Both the position numbers and the translations under genes were made by a program. Of a DNA stretch of 59,674 nucleotides, positions 59,470 to 59,674 are shown piece after piece. The DNA comes from an uncultured Spirochaetales bacterium. GTDB lineage: Bacteria > Spirochaetota > Spirochaetia > Sphaerochaetales > Sphaerochaetaceae. The notes beneath the pieces are model-generated. The model was given only the letters and a program-made list of their open reading frames with translations, was not told where the DNA came from and made no database searches. The stretch covers positions 1 through 59,674 of the forward strand of contig CASEAG010000026.1 of the NCBI GenBank assembly GCA_949285785.1, read 5' to 3'. The stretch's first letter is position 1. Each line of letters opens with the position of its first letter.

Positions 59470-59674
59470 ATGGAGGAATCCGGAAGAATGGATGCAGAAA
59501 GAAGATTCGAGGAGATGAAGCGGCGGGTTATCGCCCACCCGACGCTGATGGACGACGTGCCCTTCACCGTCGCCATCAGGCACTCCATGGCCCTCGCCGA
59601 ACTGATCATACGCACCGTCCTCTCGCAGGATGACCTGGTGGTGACGGACGTGCGATGCCAGGAGAAGGTCCCCG
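59470..59674 (+). CDS. Partial gene, possible PD-(D/E)XK nuclease-family transposase
   Basis: An open frame begins at ATG 59470 (or 59488, which has GGAAG before it) and runs off the window end. The visible residues include FEEMKRRVIAHPTLMDDVPFTVAIRHSMALAELIIRTVL and end near VTDVRCQEKVP. Spacing of hydrophobic residues and the VTDVRCQ strand resemble the N-terminus of Rpn/PDDEXK_2-type transposase-related nucleases, which are frequent in gut spirochaetes and Clostridia. The catalytic part lies outside the window, so the call is tentative. Confidence 0.4.
   Translation, partial: MEESGRMDAERRFEEMKRRVIAHPTLMDDVPFTVAIRHSMALAELIIRTVLSQDDLVVTDVRCQEKVP

Noticed and set aside
1-59674. CRISPR arrays, rRNA or tRNA genes, riboswitches and replication origins
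   Set aside because: I found no regularly spaced repeats, no cloverleaf candidates in the gaps and no recognised aptamer patterns by eye; short structured RNAs could still have been missed.

Overview
The window looks like a chromosomal segment of a G+C-rich, sugar-fermenting spirochaete, probably near Sphaerochaeta. The clues are two sugar-binding proteins whose signal peptides end in AGGSSES/AQGASEG-type junctions without a lipobox cysteine, Lpl-type and MalFG-type ABC permeases driven by YesMN/AraC-type sensors, and a large set of glycosidases without export signals. The taxon is an inference; no rRNA or tRNA gene was found.

Positions 1-7260 are an accessory region with all genes on the + strand. 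It starts with the 3' end of an IS21-type element (IstB ATPase and element end), which abuts a 5'-truncated AIPR gene. Next come an A+T-rich gene fusing a GHKL ATPase to a PD-(D/E)XK-like nuclease, a DUF4160/DUF2442 pair and a HipBA toxin-antitoxin locus. Copies of one diverged repeat follow the GHKL gene, the DUF pair and HipBA, so the region reads like a row of gene cassettes. A second accessory patch (23.8-26.9 kb) holds a nucleotidyltransferase, a RelE/HigB-HigA-type pair with a clear promoter/operator, a short copy of the repeat motif and a RhuM-Fic fusion.

Positions 7.5-22.5 kb form a plant-glycan oligosaccharide locus. GH36 alpha-galactosidase, GH31 and an esterase run on +. GH127, GH105 and a membrane-bound AraC sensor run on -. 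Diverging from these is an LplB/LplC/solute-binding-protein operon ending in a beta-propeller glycosidase. Together they suggest uptake and cytoplasmic dismantling of pectic (rhamnogalacturonan/arabinan/galactan) fragments made by other organisms. An MFS exporter follows at 22.6-23.8 kb.

Positions 26.9-35.9 kb are a second sugar locus: a YesN-like regulator and YesM-like kinase, then a binding protein, two permeases, a GH66 enzyme and an (alpha/alpha)6-type glycosidase. This suggests imported alpha-1,6-glucan oligosaccharides. Positions 35.9-39.2 kb hold small redox genes around a LysR regulator. From 39.2 to 47 kb are an MscS channel with a small membrane partner, a MATE exporter, an AgrC/LytTR-type two-component pair, and an amino-acid ABC transporter. 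That transporter has two unusual parts: an ATPase with a GHKL-like tail, and a binding-protein/permease fusion with lobes in swapped order.

Positions 47-54 kb contain an overlapping pair: a 1376-residue GGDEF/PAS/GAF/EAL protein and a CheB-CheR-PAS fusion. After that come DUF362, a TetR regulator with twin operators, HtpG, a second MscS channel, an RrmJ-type rRNA methyltransferase and the start of a possible PD-(D/E)XK transposase/nuclease gene.
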